From NCBI RefSeq assembly GCF_003814515.1, contig NZ_RKQJ01000003.1:248001-312000 (forward strand): 64,000 nt of DNA. Direction: 5' to 3'. The notes under the pieces are model-generated. The model searched no databases. It saw only the letters and a program-made list of their open reading frames with translations, and was not told the origin of the DNA. The stretch's first letter is position 1. Each line of letters begins with the position of its first letter. The position numbers were made by a program, and so were the translations under genes. This DNA is from Salinicoccus roseus (GTDB lineage Bacteria; Bacillota; Bacilli; Staphylococcales; Salinicoccaceae). This document shows, in pieces, positions 15,711 through 23,601 of the stretch.

Positions 15711-15788
15711 AGCAAGACCAGCCCTGTTGAAATCAGTGGATTCATCGAAAAACTCGGCTACGAAGTCGAAAGCATCAAATCAAGCTAG
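15711..15788 (+). repeat. HMA gene tail, copy 3 (fragment)
   Basis: This segment matches the intact HMA 3' end at 66 of 72 positions and keeps the reading frame (SPVEISGFIEKLGYEVESIKSS, stop). It lies 13 bases after the lipoprotein stop and faces the metal ATPase. Confidence 0.85.
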
Positions 15789-15802
15789 GAATGAATACTA
15801 GA

Positions 15803-15830
15803 AACTGGACCTGCCGTCCGGTTTCTTTTT
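15803..15830 (+). terminator. Terminator, CCGGAC-type copy 3
   Basis: Stem AAACTGGAC/GTCCGGTTT is followed by CTTTTT. It follows HMA tail copy 3 and resembles the hairpins at 12087 and 14155. Confidence 0.8.
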
Positions 15831-15915
15831 ATTCCACCAACTTATCCTTTTCAACTATAAAACGCAGGAGAACACTGCCCCGGAATTCTGGGACAGTGCT
15901 CTTAATCCATCAATT

Positions 15916-17811
15916 CTAACTGTAGCGTTCCTGCAGTTTCTTTTCCTTCGGTACATGTTCCTTGATCTTCCTGAGCCGCATCGCATTCAGGATGACGAGC
16001 AGGATGCTCACTTCGTGGATCAACATGCCGCTGGCGAGATGGATGTAGCCGTACAGTACACCACCGAGCAGGAGTGCGACGGTGAGCAGTGCGATGGCTG
16101 TGTTCTGCAGCATGACCCTATAGGTCATCTTGGATATTGTGAACCCGTGTGCCAGCTGCTCCATCCTGGAGCCCATGAGCACGACGTCCGCCGTCTCCAT
16201 TGCGATGTCCGTGCCGCCATGTCCCATGGCGATGCCGACGTCTGCGAATGCGAGTGCGGGTGCATCGTTGATGCCGTCGCCGACCATCATCACCTTGCGG
16301 CCGCGCTCCTTCTCATCTTCGATATACTTCATCTTGTCGTCAGGCATGAGTTCTGCGTGGAAGCCGTCCAGTCCGAGGATGTCGCTGACCTTTTTCGCGG
16401 AGTGGTAGTTGTCACCCGTCAGCATGACGAGTGAGCCGACGCCCTTGTCCCTGAGTGTCTGGATGGCAGTGAAGGCATCCTGCCTGATCTTGTCCATGAT
16501 GGACAAGATGCCGACGATCTGGTTATCGCGAGCCACGAATATTGCGGTGTTGCCTGCCTTCTGCTGGTCGATATACTTTGCTTCGGTATCCGTATCAAGC
16601 TCAATATTGTAGTCTTCCATCAGTTTTTTATTGCCAATGATATACTTTGCACCTTCGAATATGCCGCTTACGCCTTTGCCCTTGATGGCTTCTGCGTCTT
16701 CGACAGTGCTCTTTTCGACAGGAATGGATTTTGATTTCGCTTCCTTGACGATGGTCTGTCCAAGATGATGCTCACTGACCATCTCAACATTTGCGACCTG
16801 TCTCAGGAAGTTTTCTTCATCTGTATCATCGAATATCGTGATGTCTGTGACGGTCGGACTGCCTTCCGTGAGTGTACCGGTCTTATCAAAGATGACCGTA
16901 TCGACTTTCGCGAAGTTGTCGATGACTTCCCCACCCTTGATGAGTGCGCCGTTCTTCGCGCCGTTGCCGATGCCTGCCACATAGGCGACCGGTGCACCGA
17001 TGATGAGTGCGCCCGGACATGCGATGACGAGGAATGTGATGGAAAGATGCAGGTTCCGTGTAAGGAAGTAGACGACGATGGCGAGTACGACGATGGCTGG
17101 TGTGTAGTATTGGGCAAATGTGTTGAGGAACTTCTCTGTGCCGCTCTTCCGCTCCTGCGCCTCCTCGACCAACTCTATGATTTTGGAGAAGGTCGTGTCC
17201 TCCCCGACTTTCGTTGCTGTCAGTTCAATGTATCCGCTGTCCAGCACACTGCCGCTGAAGACCTCCGCGTCTTCGGCCTTGAACCGCAGGTTGGATTCTC
17301 CTGTAATTGCTGCTTCGTTGATGTGGGCCTGCCCGCTCAGGATTGTACCGTCGACCGGCACTTTGCCGCCCGGCCGCACGATGACATGGTCACCGGCCTC
17401 CACTTCATCCACATCGAGTTCCATCTCTTTGCCATCCCGTATGACCGTTGCCGTTGCCGGTGCCATATCCACCAGGGACTGGATGGAGCTCCGCGTCTTG
17501 TTCAGTGTCCGCTTCTCGAGGTACGCCCCGAACAGGAACAGGAATGTGACGATTGCCGCCTCCGTATATTCCTGGATGAACATCGCCCCGATGACTGCGA
17601 TGGTGATTAGGAGTTCGATGCTGAAGCTCTTCATTGTGAGTGCCATCCATGCCTTGTTGATGATCGGGCCGATTGCAACGACTGTTGCGACGATGAAAGT
17701 GATGTTTGTAACTTCACTGTAGCCGAGTATCCCCGCCACTATACCGATTACGATCAATGCGCCTGAAATGTACATCAATTGGTTTAAATGCCTGTTGAAC
17801 CACTTGCTCAT
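15916..17811 (-). CDS. Heavy-metal P1B-type ATPase, CPG variant
   Basis: A 631-residue cation-transporting ATPase. Landmarks are TGES in the actuator domain, the phosphorylation motif DKTGTLT (Asp near 309), the nucleotide-domain motif SEHHLG (usually SEHPLG), TGD, and GDGINDAPA near 507. The membrane metal site is CPGAL near residue 264, not the CPC of classical Cu or Zn/Cd pumps. There is no N-terminal HMA domain, so the nearby HMA protein could be the metal donor. The ATG at 17811 follows GAGGTGG; an upstream GTG is less likely. Metal specificity is uncertain. Confidence 0.9.
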   Translation of the reverse strand: MSKWFNRHLNQLMYISGALIVIGIVAGILGYSEVTNITFIVATVVAIGPIINKAWMALTMKSFSIELLITIAVIGAMFIQEYTEAAIVTFLFLFGAYLEKRTLNKTRSSIQSLVDMAPATATVIRDGKEMELDVDEVEAGDHVIVRPGGKVPVDGTILSGQAHINEAAITGESNLRFKAEDAEVFSGSVLDSGYIELTATKVGEDTTFSKIIELVEEAQERKSGTEKFLNTFAQYYTPAIVVLAIVVYFLTRNLHLSITFLVIACPGALIIGAPVAYVAGIGNGAKNGALIKGGEVIDNFAKVDTVIFDKTGTLTEGSPTVTDITIFDDTDEENFLRQVANVEMVSEHHLGQTIVKEAKSKSIPVEKSTVEDAEAIKGKGVSGIFEGAKYIIGNKKLMEDYNIELDTDTEAKYIDQQKAGNTAIFVARDNQIVGILSIMDKIRQDAFTAIQTLRDKGVGSLVMLTGDNYHSAKKVSDILGLDGFHAELMPDDKMKYIEDEKERGRKVMMVGDGINDAPALAFADVGIAMGHGGTDIAMETADVVLMGSRMEQLAHGFTISKMTYRVMLQNTAIALLTVALLLGGVLYGYIHLASGMLIHEVSILLVILNAMRLRKIKEHVPKEKKLQERYS

Positions 17812-17975
17812 AATTGCCACCTCTTCCTTAATTTTTAAATCCGTGCTTCCTGTTACTTATAATTATAGAGGCAGCACATGAAATAAAAATTGACGGCCAT
17901 CAAGTATCTGGGGCAAGCGGAAGATTATTCAACAGACCCTTGTATATGCCGGCATCGCTTGAAAAACGCATAATA

Positions 17976-18000
17976 AAAACCCTCCTTAGAATAAGGAGGG
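17976..18000 (-). terminator. Terminator of the 74-residue protein gene
   Basis: A 9-bp stem CCCTCCTTA/TAAGGAGGG; on the minus strand it is followed by a T-rich run (GGTTTTTATT). Confidence 0.8.
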
Positions 18001-18008
18001 CGGATGCG

Positions 18009-18233
18009 CTACTTCCAATAGTCGTTTGCCGCCGCAACTGTCTGGTAGTGGATGGCGATCACCTGGGAGGCCAATGTCAGGCTGTCTGCATTTTCTGCAT
18101 AGATGCCTCTCAGCTTCTTCCTAACCTCTGCGTCCGGCTGTGTCAGTGCAACCCCTTTGCGTGCCAACTTGATTGCCAACTCATATCCTTCCTGCGGTGT
18201 ATCCGTCTTCAAACTGGGCAGCCACTCTTCCAT
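18009..18233 (-). CDS. Small conserved-looking soluble protein
   Basis: A 74-residue helical protein without membrane segments. It has a clean AAGGAGG start signal and its own terminator, which argues that it is a real gene. I do not recognise the family; the helical composition (EGYELAIKLARKG, EVRKKLRGIY) gives no catalytic motif. It lies between the metal ATPase and a START-like protein, all on the minus strand. Confidence 0.6.
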   Translation of the reverse strand: MEEWLPSLKTDTPQEGYELAIKLARKGVALTQPDAEVRKKLRGIYAENADSLTLASQVIAIHYQTVAAANDYWK

Positions 18234-18363
18234 AAGACCGATTCCTCCTTAAATATGATGTATGACTCCCTTTGATTATAGAATAAAAAGCTGTAAATGT
18301 AATCTTTTGATTTTTACAGCCTGTGACATGTACTTTCATGGTTGCTTTCTGTATTACCAACTT

Positions 18364-18885
18364 CTACTCGGGCAGCCCATCACTGTCCTGCTTCTTCTCC
18401 CCTTCGCCCTCTTCCTTTTCAAGGGCTTCTGCGACTTTATCCTCCGCCGCCTTGAAATCATGATCTTCCGATGGTCTCGGTTCTCCGGTTTCGGCGATAT
18501 GCTTGATATTCCCGACCTGGAACTGCCATCCTGTGAAATCCTGTGCCACAGTCCCGAATTCATATGGTAATTTTTCTTCGAATATGAGTTCCGTATAATA
18601 GCCTGTCGATTTCAACTGCATATCCACTTCTCCGGTATCCCATGTGAATCTGAGGTGTTCAGGCGCTTCATGGATCAGCACATCCATCTCCTCATACTTG
18701 TCATCTCCCAGGTCGAACAGCAGCTGATGCCTGTTTCCATCCTGCCTGAAGGAGAGCTGGGGAAACCACTGCCTGATTCCTTCCGTCGTCCCGATATATC
18801 TGAAGATAGCCTCGGGCGTTGCATCAATCTCAATTCTGATGGTCTGATACGCATTGTTCTCATCTTTATCGTAGAAGATTTCCAT
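18364..18885 (-). CDS. SRPBCC/AHSA1-like protein
   Basis: A 173-residue protein with the helix-grip pattern of the AHSA1 branch of the SRPBCC superfamily: TIRIEIDATPEAIFRYIGT, GIRQWFPQLSF, HLRFTWDTGE, TELIFEEKLP and FTGWQFQVGNIKHI. Such proteins bind hydrophobic ligands or assist chaperones. The C-terminus is a Glu/Lys-rich acidic tail. The start at 18885 is six bases after AGG; a TTG at 18891 is an alternative. It is monocistronic. The ligand is unknown. Confidence 0.75.
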   Translation of the reverse strand: MEIFYDKDENNAYQTIRIEIDATPEAIFRYIGTTEGIRQWFPQLSFRQDGNRHQLLFDLGDDKYEEMDVLIHEAPEHLRFTWDTGEVDMQLKSTGYYTELIFEEKLPYEFGTVAQDFTGWQFQVGNIKHIAETGEPRPSEDHDFKAAEDKVAEALEKEEGEGEKKQDSDGLPE

Positions 18886-18971
18886 ATTCAACCTGCTTTC
18901 CGGTAGTGTAATTACACACTACATATACCCCGTCAAAAGGATATTAAAGGTTATCGCATCATTTGGCTGAC

Positions 18972-19706
18972 TTACCGCCTAAAGCCGCCTTCGCTGTTGA
19001 TTACCTGTCCGGTGATCCATGCACCCTCCCTGCTGTGGAGGAAGAGGAGAAGATTGGCTACATCAGAAGGTGTGCCCCATCGTTTGGCGTTGAAGCGGCT
19101 TTCAATCTCATGGTAGAGTTCCGGGTCTTCAATGTAGCCCGTATCCGTCGGACCCGGGTTCACGGCGTTGACACGGATATCCATGCTGCCCAGAACGTGG
19201 GAAGCCTGTACCGCCAGGTTGGCAACCGCCGCCTTCGATACGGCATAGGGAATTTCATTCGTCATCGGACCCAGCTTCTGACCTGAGGCGAACAGGGTGA
19301 TGCATCCTGCAGTGTCTTCGAAATTTTTCCGGAATTCCTGGATCAACAGCATGCTTGAAGTGACATTCGTCAGCAGGTGACTGTTGATCTCTTCGAATGA
19401 CCAATCTTCCATTTCACACTCTGTACTGTGCGCATGACAGAGTATCATATGGCTGAATGGCTCATGGTTCGAAAGTTCAGCAAGCAGTTTTTCCACTCCC
19501 TCTTTTGTCGAGAGGTCGGAATCCTCCAGTCTCGTGACCTTGTCCATCGAACGCTTTTTCCCTGCATCACTGTAGCCGATAGCTTCATCATATCCTGCGG
19601 ATCCGTGCGCATATACTGCGTACCCCGATTCCGCAAACTTCCGGGCCAATTCGCTTCCGATGCCGCCCGGCCTGCTGACGCCGGTGATCAATATCCTCTT
19701 ATACAT
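18972..19706 (-). CDS. SDR family oxidoreductase
   Basis: A 244-residue short-chain dehydrogenase. The cofactor loop is TGVSRPGGIG (residues 8-17), Ser141, Tyr154 and Lys158 (YAVSK) form the catalytic set, and INSEGGFRR closes the fold. The usual NNAG is replaced by CHAH near 90-93, so it is a divergent member, and the GG before IG suggests altered cofactor preference. GAGGAGG precedes the ATG. It is transcribed alone. Substrate unknown. Confidence 0.85.
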   Translation of the reverse strand: MYKRILITGVSRPGGIGSELARKFAESGYAVYAHGSAGYDEAIGYSDAGKKRSMDKVTRLEDSDLSTKEGVEKLLAELSNHEPFSHMILCHAHSTECEMEDWSFEEINSHLLTNVTSSMLLIQEFRKNFEDTAGCITLFASGQKLGPMTNEIPYAVSKAAVANLAVQASHVLGSMDIRVNAVNPGPTDTGYIEDPELYHEIESRFNAKRWGTPSDVANLLLFLHSREGAWITGQVINSEGGFRR

Positions 19707-19836
19707 GGGACATCCTCCTCATCACTTATTGTAATGACCAACCATTACTGTGTTGAATTGCCTTTAAGGTCATTATACATGTTGGTAATTAAAAAGTTGC
19801 ATAAATAGGGAAAGACAGGATTTGAAACAATATTAA

Positions 19837-19872
19837 AGCCCCCTTAAGATGAAAAAATCTTAAGGGGGCTCG
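19837..19872 (-). terminator. Terminator behind the symporter stump
   Basis: A 14-bp perfect stem with loop GAAAAA is followed by a T-rich tail on the minus strand. It probably was the terminator of the lost symporter gene and now serves the toxin-antitoxin operon. Confidence 0.85.
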
Positions 19873-19879
19873 TTATTGA

Positions 19880-19999
19880 TCAGCCTCTTTTGGCCATTTC
19901 GAACTCATGTCTCATGTCCGCAGTCGGGGCTGAGCCGATTTTGGAAAACATTAAGATTGCGAGTGATGAGAATAGGAATCCTGGTATCAGTCCGTACAT
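19880..19999 (-). pseudogene. 3' stump of a sodium/solute symporter (PutP-like)
   Basis: A 39-codon open frame encodes YGLIPGFLFSSLAILMFSK...EFEMAKRG, the last transmembrane helix and tail typical of proline/pantothenate-type sodium-solute symporters (YEIxPGFxFSxxAI). The rest of the transporter is absent: the Doc toxin frame overlaps its left part in another frame. Its natural terminator follows. This looks like the residue of a gene replaced by the toxin-antitoxin module. Confidence 0.65.
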
Positions 20000-20382
20000 T
20001 TAGTATGAAGTGCCAACCACTCCGCAATTTCTTTTTCTTCAATTTTATCCGTGGCAACCCTTACTGTGTACTCAGTAAATTCATCCGGTCCAACTGTCAG
20101 GGTAACACCATTCAACCGGAGAAAAACATATAATGCATTGGCTGCCGTACGTTTGTTTCCGTTAAAAAATATATGTTTTATAATTATGTTCCTATATAAA
20201 TTTGCAGCCTTCAGTTTCAAAGTGGGATAAAGTTCTCTCCCATAAACTTCCTGTTTAGGCGACTCGATGGTCATATTCAATGAATTTGGCTCTCTGATTC
20301 CAATCTGTTCTTTGGGAGAATAGTTTTTTATTACGTTGACATTGATGAGTACCAAATCCTGCTCTGTTAAATAATAAATCAT
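19987..20382 (-). CDS. Doc-type (death-on-curing) Fic toxin
   Basis: A 131-residue Fic-fold toxin of type II systems. The active-site motif HIFFNGNKR (His70 to Arg78) matches Doc HxFx(D/N)xNKR; Doc proteins phosphorylate EF-Tu and stop translation. The start overlaps the antitoxin stop by four bases (ATGA). The last residues (LHTKCTD) are encoded by DNA that also encodes the symporter stump in another frame, so the C-terminus may have been shaped by the insertion junction. Confidence 0.9.
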   Translation of the reverse strand: MIYYLTEQDLVLINVNVIKNYSPKEQIGIREPNSLNMTIESPKQEVYGRELYPTLKLKAANLYRNIIIKHIFFNGNKRTAANALYVFLRLNGVTLTVGPDEFTEYTVRVATDKIEEKEIAEWLALHTKCTD

Positions 20383-20609
20383 CTCTCTACCAGATCACGC
20401 ATGGTCTTGTCATACTTCTCGAACATTTCATTGGAAAGTGTCAATATATCCTTTTGTGAATCTTCCTCTTTCCTTATAACTACTGCTTCATCCTCTATGA
20501 CGAACTCCAGATTGTCCCCTTCCCCAGCATTCAATTTTTCGAGAATATCTTTAGGTATGCTGACAACGGTACTGTTCCCTGTTTTCCTTATTTTTCTTTG
20601 AATAGACAT
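20379..20609 (-). CDS. AbrB/MazE-type antitoxin
   Basis: A 76-residue antitoxin. The N-terminal swapped-hairpin DNA-binding domain is clear (KIRKTGNSTVVSIPKDILEKL, then GDNLEFVIEDEAVVIRK); the C-terminal helix (SNEMFEKYDKTMRDLVER) is the likely toxin-neutralising segment. It is the first gene of the pair and overlaps doc by four bases. A perfect 24-bp palindrome covers its -10 region, as expected for autoregulation by the antitoxin or complex. Confidence 0.88.
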   Translation of the reverse strand: MSIQRKIRKTGNSTVVSIPKDILEKLNAGEGDNLEFVIEDEAVVIRKEEDSQKDILTLSNEMFEKYDKTMRDLVER

Positions 20610-20626
20610 AATATCAACCCCTCATT

Positions 20627-20650
20627 AAAAGTATATACGTATATACTTTT
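20627..20650. promoter_or_regulatory. 24-bp perfect palindrome, toxin-antitoxin operator
   Basis: Two 12-bp arms AAAAGTATATAC/GTATATACTTTT meet without a spacer. It covers the -10 box and most of the spacer of the antitoxin promoter. Confidence 0.85.
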
Positions 20651-20658
20651 CAAATCAA
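20630..20658 (-). promoter_or_regulatory. Promoter of the toxin-antitoxin operon
   Basis: Minus-strand -35 TTGATT (20653-20658), 17-bp spacer, -10 TATACT (20630-20635), ending 20 bases before the antitoxin start. Confidence 0.7.
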
Positions 20659-20706
20659 TATTCAGTACTTATAATGATAAAAATTTTATCAAATGGTTTT
20701 CACTAT

Positions 20707-21486
20707 CTAAGGCTGTCTCGCCTGCTCCTCGATCCGGCTCATGTACTGGAAGGTCATCTGCAGGTCCTCATCCTCCACTTTTTCTGCCAGCTGTTCAAGC
20801 AGATGCTGATTGATCCGGGCATCGGTCACTTCCCCAAACTGATCCTGGATCTTCTTGGCCCGCTTCATGAGCTTCTTGTGCTTCTTCGAAGTCAGGCCAC
20901 CGAAGTAGCGGGCGGCATACCTGAGTTTCTTCGCACGCTTACGGATGTCATACACCGCCTCATAGTCGCTCATATCGACATTATCATAATCCTCTGCAAG
21001 CTTGCGGCTCCGCTTCTTCAGCCGTTTTCCGATATATTCATCCCAGTCGCCGTCGATTTCAAACTTCAATGCATGGGTTGCGGAGTCGACGCTTTCGATT
21101 GCTGATACTGTAGACTGGATATTCGTCTTGTTGAACGTCCGGCGCATCTCCCTCGCACGTTCCTGATTGAGATATTTGAACATATCCCTGTAATGGTCGC
21201 TCAAGTCAGGCTGACGCAGGGCAATCTCACTGCACAGGTCGATGAGTACATCGAATTCCCTCAACCGTCCATATATCTGTGCAAGATCCTTCAGTTCCTT
21301 GTTGAGGCGGTCATATTCCTCCTCGTCGAAAGTATGCTTCAGGAAATTCAGCAAGCTACGGACCTTTCTCGAACTCACCCTCAATGCGTGCGCCGTCTTC
21401 GGATGGTATGGATTGTTCTCATAATCCCTGTAGGATTTCTTCAGCTTCTCCACACGTTTATACAGCACGTTCTTCAATTCTTCCAT
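20707..21486 (-). CDS. CHAD domain protein
   Basis: A 259-residue, strongly basic, all-helical protein of the CHAD family (conserved histidine alpha-helical domain). It has the two HALRVSSRKVR / YDIRKRAKKLRY motifs whose Arg and Lys side chains line a polyphosphate-binding groove. CHAD proteins bind polyphosphate and often accompany CYTH phosphatases; none is adjacent here. ATG at 21486 follows AAAGGAG at eight bases; an upstream GTG is less likely. No terminator is apparent before the toxin-antitoxin promoter. Confidence 0.85.
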   Translation of the reverse strand: MEELKNVLYKRVEKLKKSYRDYENNPYHPKTAHALRVSSRKVRSLLNFLKHTFDEEEYDRLNKELKDLAQIYGRLREFDVLIDLCSEIALRQPDLSDHYRDMFKYLNQERAREMRRTFNKTNIQSTVSAIESVDSATHALKFEIDGDWDEYIGKRLKKRSRKLAEDYDNVDMSDYEAVYDIRKRAKKLRYAARYFGGLTSKKHKKLMKRAKKIQDQFGEVTDARINQHLLEQLAEKVEDEDLQMTFQYMSRIEEQARQP

Positions 21487-21770
21487 TCTGCTCACTCCTT
21501 TCCTTTTCTATACCCTCCCCCGCTCTGCAAATACCTACTTCTTTGTGACCCGAATACTGCGTCCCTACCCATGTGCCACAGTGCAGCGTTGACGCATATG
21601 GAAAATATTGCTACTATTAGTTTAATAGTTGTAATATTACAAAAATTAATATAATGCTTCACCCCCACACATATGGCAGGACCGCTTGCGCAATTCCGAT
21701 TACATAATATGGACTGGATACCGATGCACGGATATCAAGCCCATATTAATAAATTATAAGGGGTGTAGTG

Positions 21771-23534
21771 ATGAAGGAGTTTCTTGTACGTTCCAGTTTG
21801 ATGTTTGGCGTATTGCTGATGATTATCACGACAGTATCCCAAGGCGTCCTCGCAGCAGACTACGAAGCGGATTACGGTACGGAAAATGATGTGGCAGAAG
21901 CGAATGGCGGCATGGTGGTTTCAGCCCACCCGCTCGCATCCGAAGTGGGTCTGGATATTCTTGAGTCGGATGGCAACGCCATCGACGCAGCCATTGCGAT
22001 GCAGTTTACATTGAATGTCGTGGAACCCATGATGTCCGGCATGGGCGGGGGCGGTTTCATGGTCGTCCATGACGGGGCGACGGGTGAAACGACCATCGTC
22101 AACAGCCGGGAACGGGCACCTGCCGGTGCCACACCAGATATGTTCCTCGGTGAGGATGGAGAGCCGATTCCTTTTGAGGAACGTGTCATGCAGGGGACTT
22201 CAGTCGGTGTTCCTGGCACGTTGAAGGGTCTGGACACTGCGCACCAGATGTGGGGCACCATGGCCATGCCTGATCTGGTCGATCCGGCGATCCATATCGC
22301 AAGTGAGGGCTTCCCGATCGATGATGTCCTTGCCTTCTCCATTGAGGACAGCCAGGAAAAGCTGATGGAAAGCGCAGCAAGTGAAGTATTCTTCAATGAT
22401 GGCGAACCGCTGTCTGAAGGGGATACCCTAGTCCAAGAAGACCTTGCACATACACTGCAGCTGATCAGAGACAATGGCATCGACCACTTCTACAACAGTG
22501 AGATTGCAGAAGCTTTGGCGAATACCGTCCAGGAATTCGGCGGCTCGATGGAGAAGGATGATCTGATGCAGTATGACGTGACGGTCGATGAGCCGGTATG
22601 GGGAGAATTCAAAGGCTATGACATCGCCACGATGCCGCCACCGAGCTCCGGCGGCGTCTTCCTCCTCCAGATGCTCGGCATACTGGATGGCTTCGACCTT
22701 TCCCAATATGACATGAAGTCCTGGGAGAAATACCACCTGATGGCGGAGACGATGCACCTGTCCTATGCCGACCGTGGTGAATATGCTGGGGACCCTGAAT
22801 TCGTCGAAGTACCGATTGAAGGACTCCTCCACCCGGATTACCTCGAAGAGAGACGGAACATGATCAGCCTCGATTCGGTCATCGAAGAACCGGAACCGGG
22901 CAATCCGTTCGACTACCAGGGCGGCATGGCGGACTATGATTCCGTCGACCAGCCGGGAGATAAAGTCGACGGACAGACGACACACTTCAGTGTCGCCGAC
23001 CAGTACGGCAATGTCGTCTCCTATACGACCACAATCGAGCAGGTATTCGGTTCAGGCATCATGGTTCCGGAATATGGATTCATGTTGAACAATGAATTGA
23101 CCGACTTCGATGCAGAGCCGGGCGGCGCCAATGAAGTCCAGCCGAATAAGCGTCCGCTCAGCAGCATGACCCCGACCATCGTCTTCGATGATGGCAAGCC
23201 GATGCTGACCGTCGGATCACCGGGCGGACAGACGATCATCACTTCCGTGCTGCAGACCATCATCAACAACTTCGAATATGAGATGGAACTGCAGGCGGCG
23301 GTTGAAGAACCGCGCATCTTCACGAATGGCATGGAGAACTACACCTATGAGGAAGGGGTGCCGAGTGATGTCATCGACCGGCTGAACGGCATGGGTCATA
23401 ACTTCGGTGACGAGCCCGAGTCCCTCGGCAACGTCAACAGCATCCTGATCGATCAGGAGAACGGCACCTTCAGAGGGGTTGCCGACAGCAGCCGCAACGG
23501 GGCCGCCCTCGGCCTGGAACCTGTAGCGCAGTAG
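21771..23534 (+). CDS. ggt: Gamma-glutamyltransferase precursor
   Basis: A 587-residue Ntn-hydrolase proenzyme with an N-terminal signal peptide (about residues 1-29, ending VLAAD). Large-subunit motifs include GGNAIDAAIA-like text, GMGGGGFMVV and NSRERAP. The autocleavage site is GQTTHFSVAD with Thr403 as the new N-terminal nucleophile, followed by LSSMTPTIVF and GSPGGQTI, the oxyanion loop. It would hydrolyse glutathione or gamma-glutamyl peptides outside the membrane. AAGGGGTG precedes the start. It is convergent with a peptide/glutathione-type binding protein gene, which may take up the substrate or products. Confidence 0.93.
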   Translation: MKEFLVRSSLMFGVLLMIITTVSQGVLAADYEADYGTENDVAEANGGMVVSAHPLASEVGLDILESDGNAIDAAIAMQFTLNVVEPMMSGMGGGGFMVVHDGATGETTIVNSRERAPAGATPDMFLGEDGEPIPFEERVMQGTSVGVPGTLKGLDTAHQMWGTMAMPDLVDPAIHIASEGFPIDDVLAFSIEDSQEKLMESAASEVFFNDGEPLSEGDTLVQEDLAHTLQLIRDNGIDHFYNSEIAEALANTVQEFGGSMEKDDLMQYDVTVDEPVWGEFKGYDIATMPPPSSGGVFLLQMLGILDGFDLSQYDMKSWEKYHLMAETMHLSYADRGEYAGDPEFVEVPIEGLLHPDYLEERRNMISLDSVIEEPEPGNPFDYQGGMADYDSVDQPGDKVDGQTTHFSVADQYGNVVSYTTTIEQVFGSGIMVPEYGFMLNNELTDFDAEPGGANEVQPNKRPLSSMTPTIVFDDGKPMLTVGSPGGQTIITSVLQTIINNFEYEMELQAAVEEPRIFTNGMENYTYEEGVPSDVIDRLNGMGHNFGDEPESLGNVNSILIDQENGTFRGVADSSRNGAALGLEPVAQ

Positions 23535-23566
23535 GATTATTATAAAATATTTCAGGCAGACCAAAA

Positions 23567-23596
23567 AACGCATTACCCGCTCGGGTAATGCGTTTG
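23567..23596. terminator. Shared terminator of ggt and binding-protein gene
   Basis: Stem AAACGCATTACCCG/CGGGTAATGCGTTT lies between two convergent genes, with A-rich flank on the left and T-rich on the right. Confidence 0.85.
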
Positions 23597-23601
23597 TCAT
23601 T

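Noticed and set aside
16765-17610. 281-codon ORF on the plus strand inside the metal ATPase gene
   Set aside because: It lies fully antisense to a clearly conserved P-type ATPase, has Cys/Asp-rich composition typical of a complementary-frame artefact, and lacks a ribosome binding site.
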